A stretch of 64,000 nucleotides of DNA from Engraulis encrasicolus (lineage: Eukaryota > Chordata > Actinopteri > Clupeiformes > Engraulidae): the NCBI RefSeq assembly GCF_034702125.1, contig NC_085876.1, forward strand, positions 2,049,725 to 2,113,724. Reading direction: 5' to 3'. Both the position numbers and the translations under genes were made by a program. Positions 63,181-64,000 of this stretch are shown here, one piece after another; the first letter of the stretch is position 1; each line of letters begins with the position of its first letter. The notes under the pieces were generated by a model, which was not told the DNA's origin, ran no database searches, and saw nothing but the letters and a program-made list of their open reading frames with translations.

Positions 63181-64000
63181 AGATGTGATACGGAAATGAA
63201 ACTCCTCCTCCCCTTCCACCGCGCAGTCTGACCAAAGATTCTCTATTCTGACTACTAGCCCACGTTAGTGGTGTTATATCTAGACATTGTTTATATCTAG
63301 ACGACGTTGTAAAACTATATTGGCGTTGCGGTGGCCATACATTAGATAACTAGGCTACTTGACTGTCTTAAAGACCTGGAAGAAGTTAACTAATGAGGGA
63401 AGTCAGTCACCACCTCATTGAAAAAGAACGGATTTCTATTTGGAAGGAAAGGTGTCGATTTAAAACAGAAGACAAATGTGACAGTGCAAGCCAAGGGAAT
63501 ATGCCAGCACCAGTGTGAATCGTTGCAGGTAAGAAGTGATTTTTAGGTATTGCGGTGGTGATGGAATAGTCAGGTGTTGGCCGTGGCTTAGCAGTCTAGC
63601 GTAGTCGTTAGCCTCAAAGTTGGCAAAGCTTGATTGTGTCTGTGCGAGCGAAAGAGAGTAGCGACGGTGTGTGTGTGGCTAATCTGAAATTATGAGCGAG
63701 TTAACAGTCGAATTCCCATGGAAGTGCCTTTGTTGTAGGCCTATTCTGTTTGATACCTTGGTATTTTGTACTGGTTCTGTGGTAGCAATTTGCAAACTGG
63801 TGGGCATTTGAGCTGTTACGGTCATGTCCACGCACAAATGTTTCGTGTGTGCTGTCACATGCACTTCTCATTAGCTCTAGGTCCGTCAATGTTTTGAAAG
63901 ACCTCAGGAGTCAAAGCACATTAACATATTTTGCAATGGATAAGATAGGCCTATATGCTATGTCGATGGATGATTTAGTTGTTATAACCCCGTTTTGCGT
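63181..64000. other. Window end, no confirmed gene
   Basis: One splice-donor-like site, TTGCAG|GTAAGAAG (about 63,525-63,538), follows a short ATG frame of 5 codons. This could be a non-coding 5' exon. Otherwise nothing is recognised up to the window edge. Confidence 0.35.

Overview
The window looks like nuclear DNA of a teleost fish. The reasons are very long and frequent (CA/TG)n microsatellites, tRNA-headed SINEs with teleost-style tails, L2/Rex-type LINE fragments, and remnants of hAT, pogo, Tc1, piggyBac-like, PIF/Harbinger and ISL2EU transposons. I see no bacterial-style operon, rRNA, CRISPR array or intact multi-exon host gene. The densities suggest a microsatellite-rich fish lineage, but I cannot name the species.

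Layout. 1-12.6 kb: purine-rich low-complexity DNA, a 1.7-kb TTAA-flanked element (582-2281), two tRNA-SINEs (about 2.45 and 11.7 kb), small hAT MITEs (7442-7597, 9289-9433) and many dinucleotide arrays. 12.6-20 kb: L2-type LINE fragments on both strands, a fold-back element (16.2-16.8 kb), a pogo transposase relic (17.2-17.6 kb), a GAACGA-rich repeat (17.7-18.7 kb) and a hAT transposase C-terminal relic (19.8-20.0 kb).

20.2-39.2 kb is a deep transposon nest. It starts with a roughly 3-kb unit of unusual repeats holding an unrecognised open frame of about 308 codons on the minus strand (20,615-21,541), bracketed by CCCTAA- and TTAGGG-like repeats. A transposase-like gene on the minus strand (pieces at 23,245-23,608 and 30,684-30,897) is split by a hAT-type element (23,617-30,675, 8-bp target duplication GTTAGCAG). 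That hAT carries a young, non-autonomous LTR retrotransposon (26,333-29,499) with a tRNA-Ser primer-binding site. To the right, a teleost repeat ending in AGGGGCCAAGC (about 30.9-39.2 kb) is split by a 6.8-kb ISL2EU-like transposon (31,906-38,707). This has a YqaJ-nuclease gene on the plus strand and a THAP+DDE transposase on the minus strand. It was later hit by a LINE, a 1.2-kb element with a 9-bp target duplication, and a TTA-flanked MITE.

39-64 kb: a Tc1 relic, TTAA-flanked MITEs (40.2, 46.1 and 56.5 kb), a long-TIR element (44.8-45.6 kb), a PIF-type MITE (47.3 kb), four pairs of oppositely oriented TG and CA arrays, a LINE 3' end (52.95-53.58 kb), a 1.4-kb TIR element (54.3-55.7 kb), three copies of a repeat whose ends run into CA tracts, and a piggyBac deletion derivative (60,348-62,136) with a CCC terminus and the start of a transposase gene. 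The last 1.9 kb may hold the 5' end of a host gene (X-box-like palindrome plus splice-donor-like sites), but this is weak.

All protein calls rest on motifs read by eye. No database search was possible, so family names are recalled knowledge and boundaries come from terminal repeats and target-site duplications visible in the sequence.
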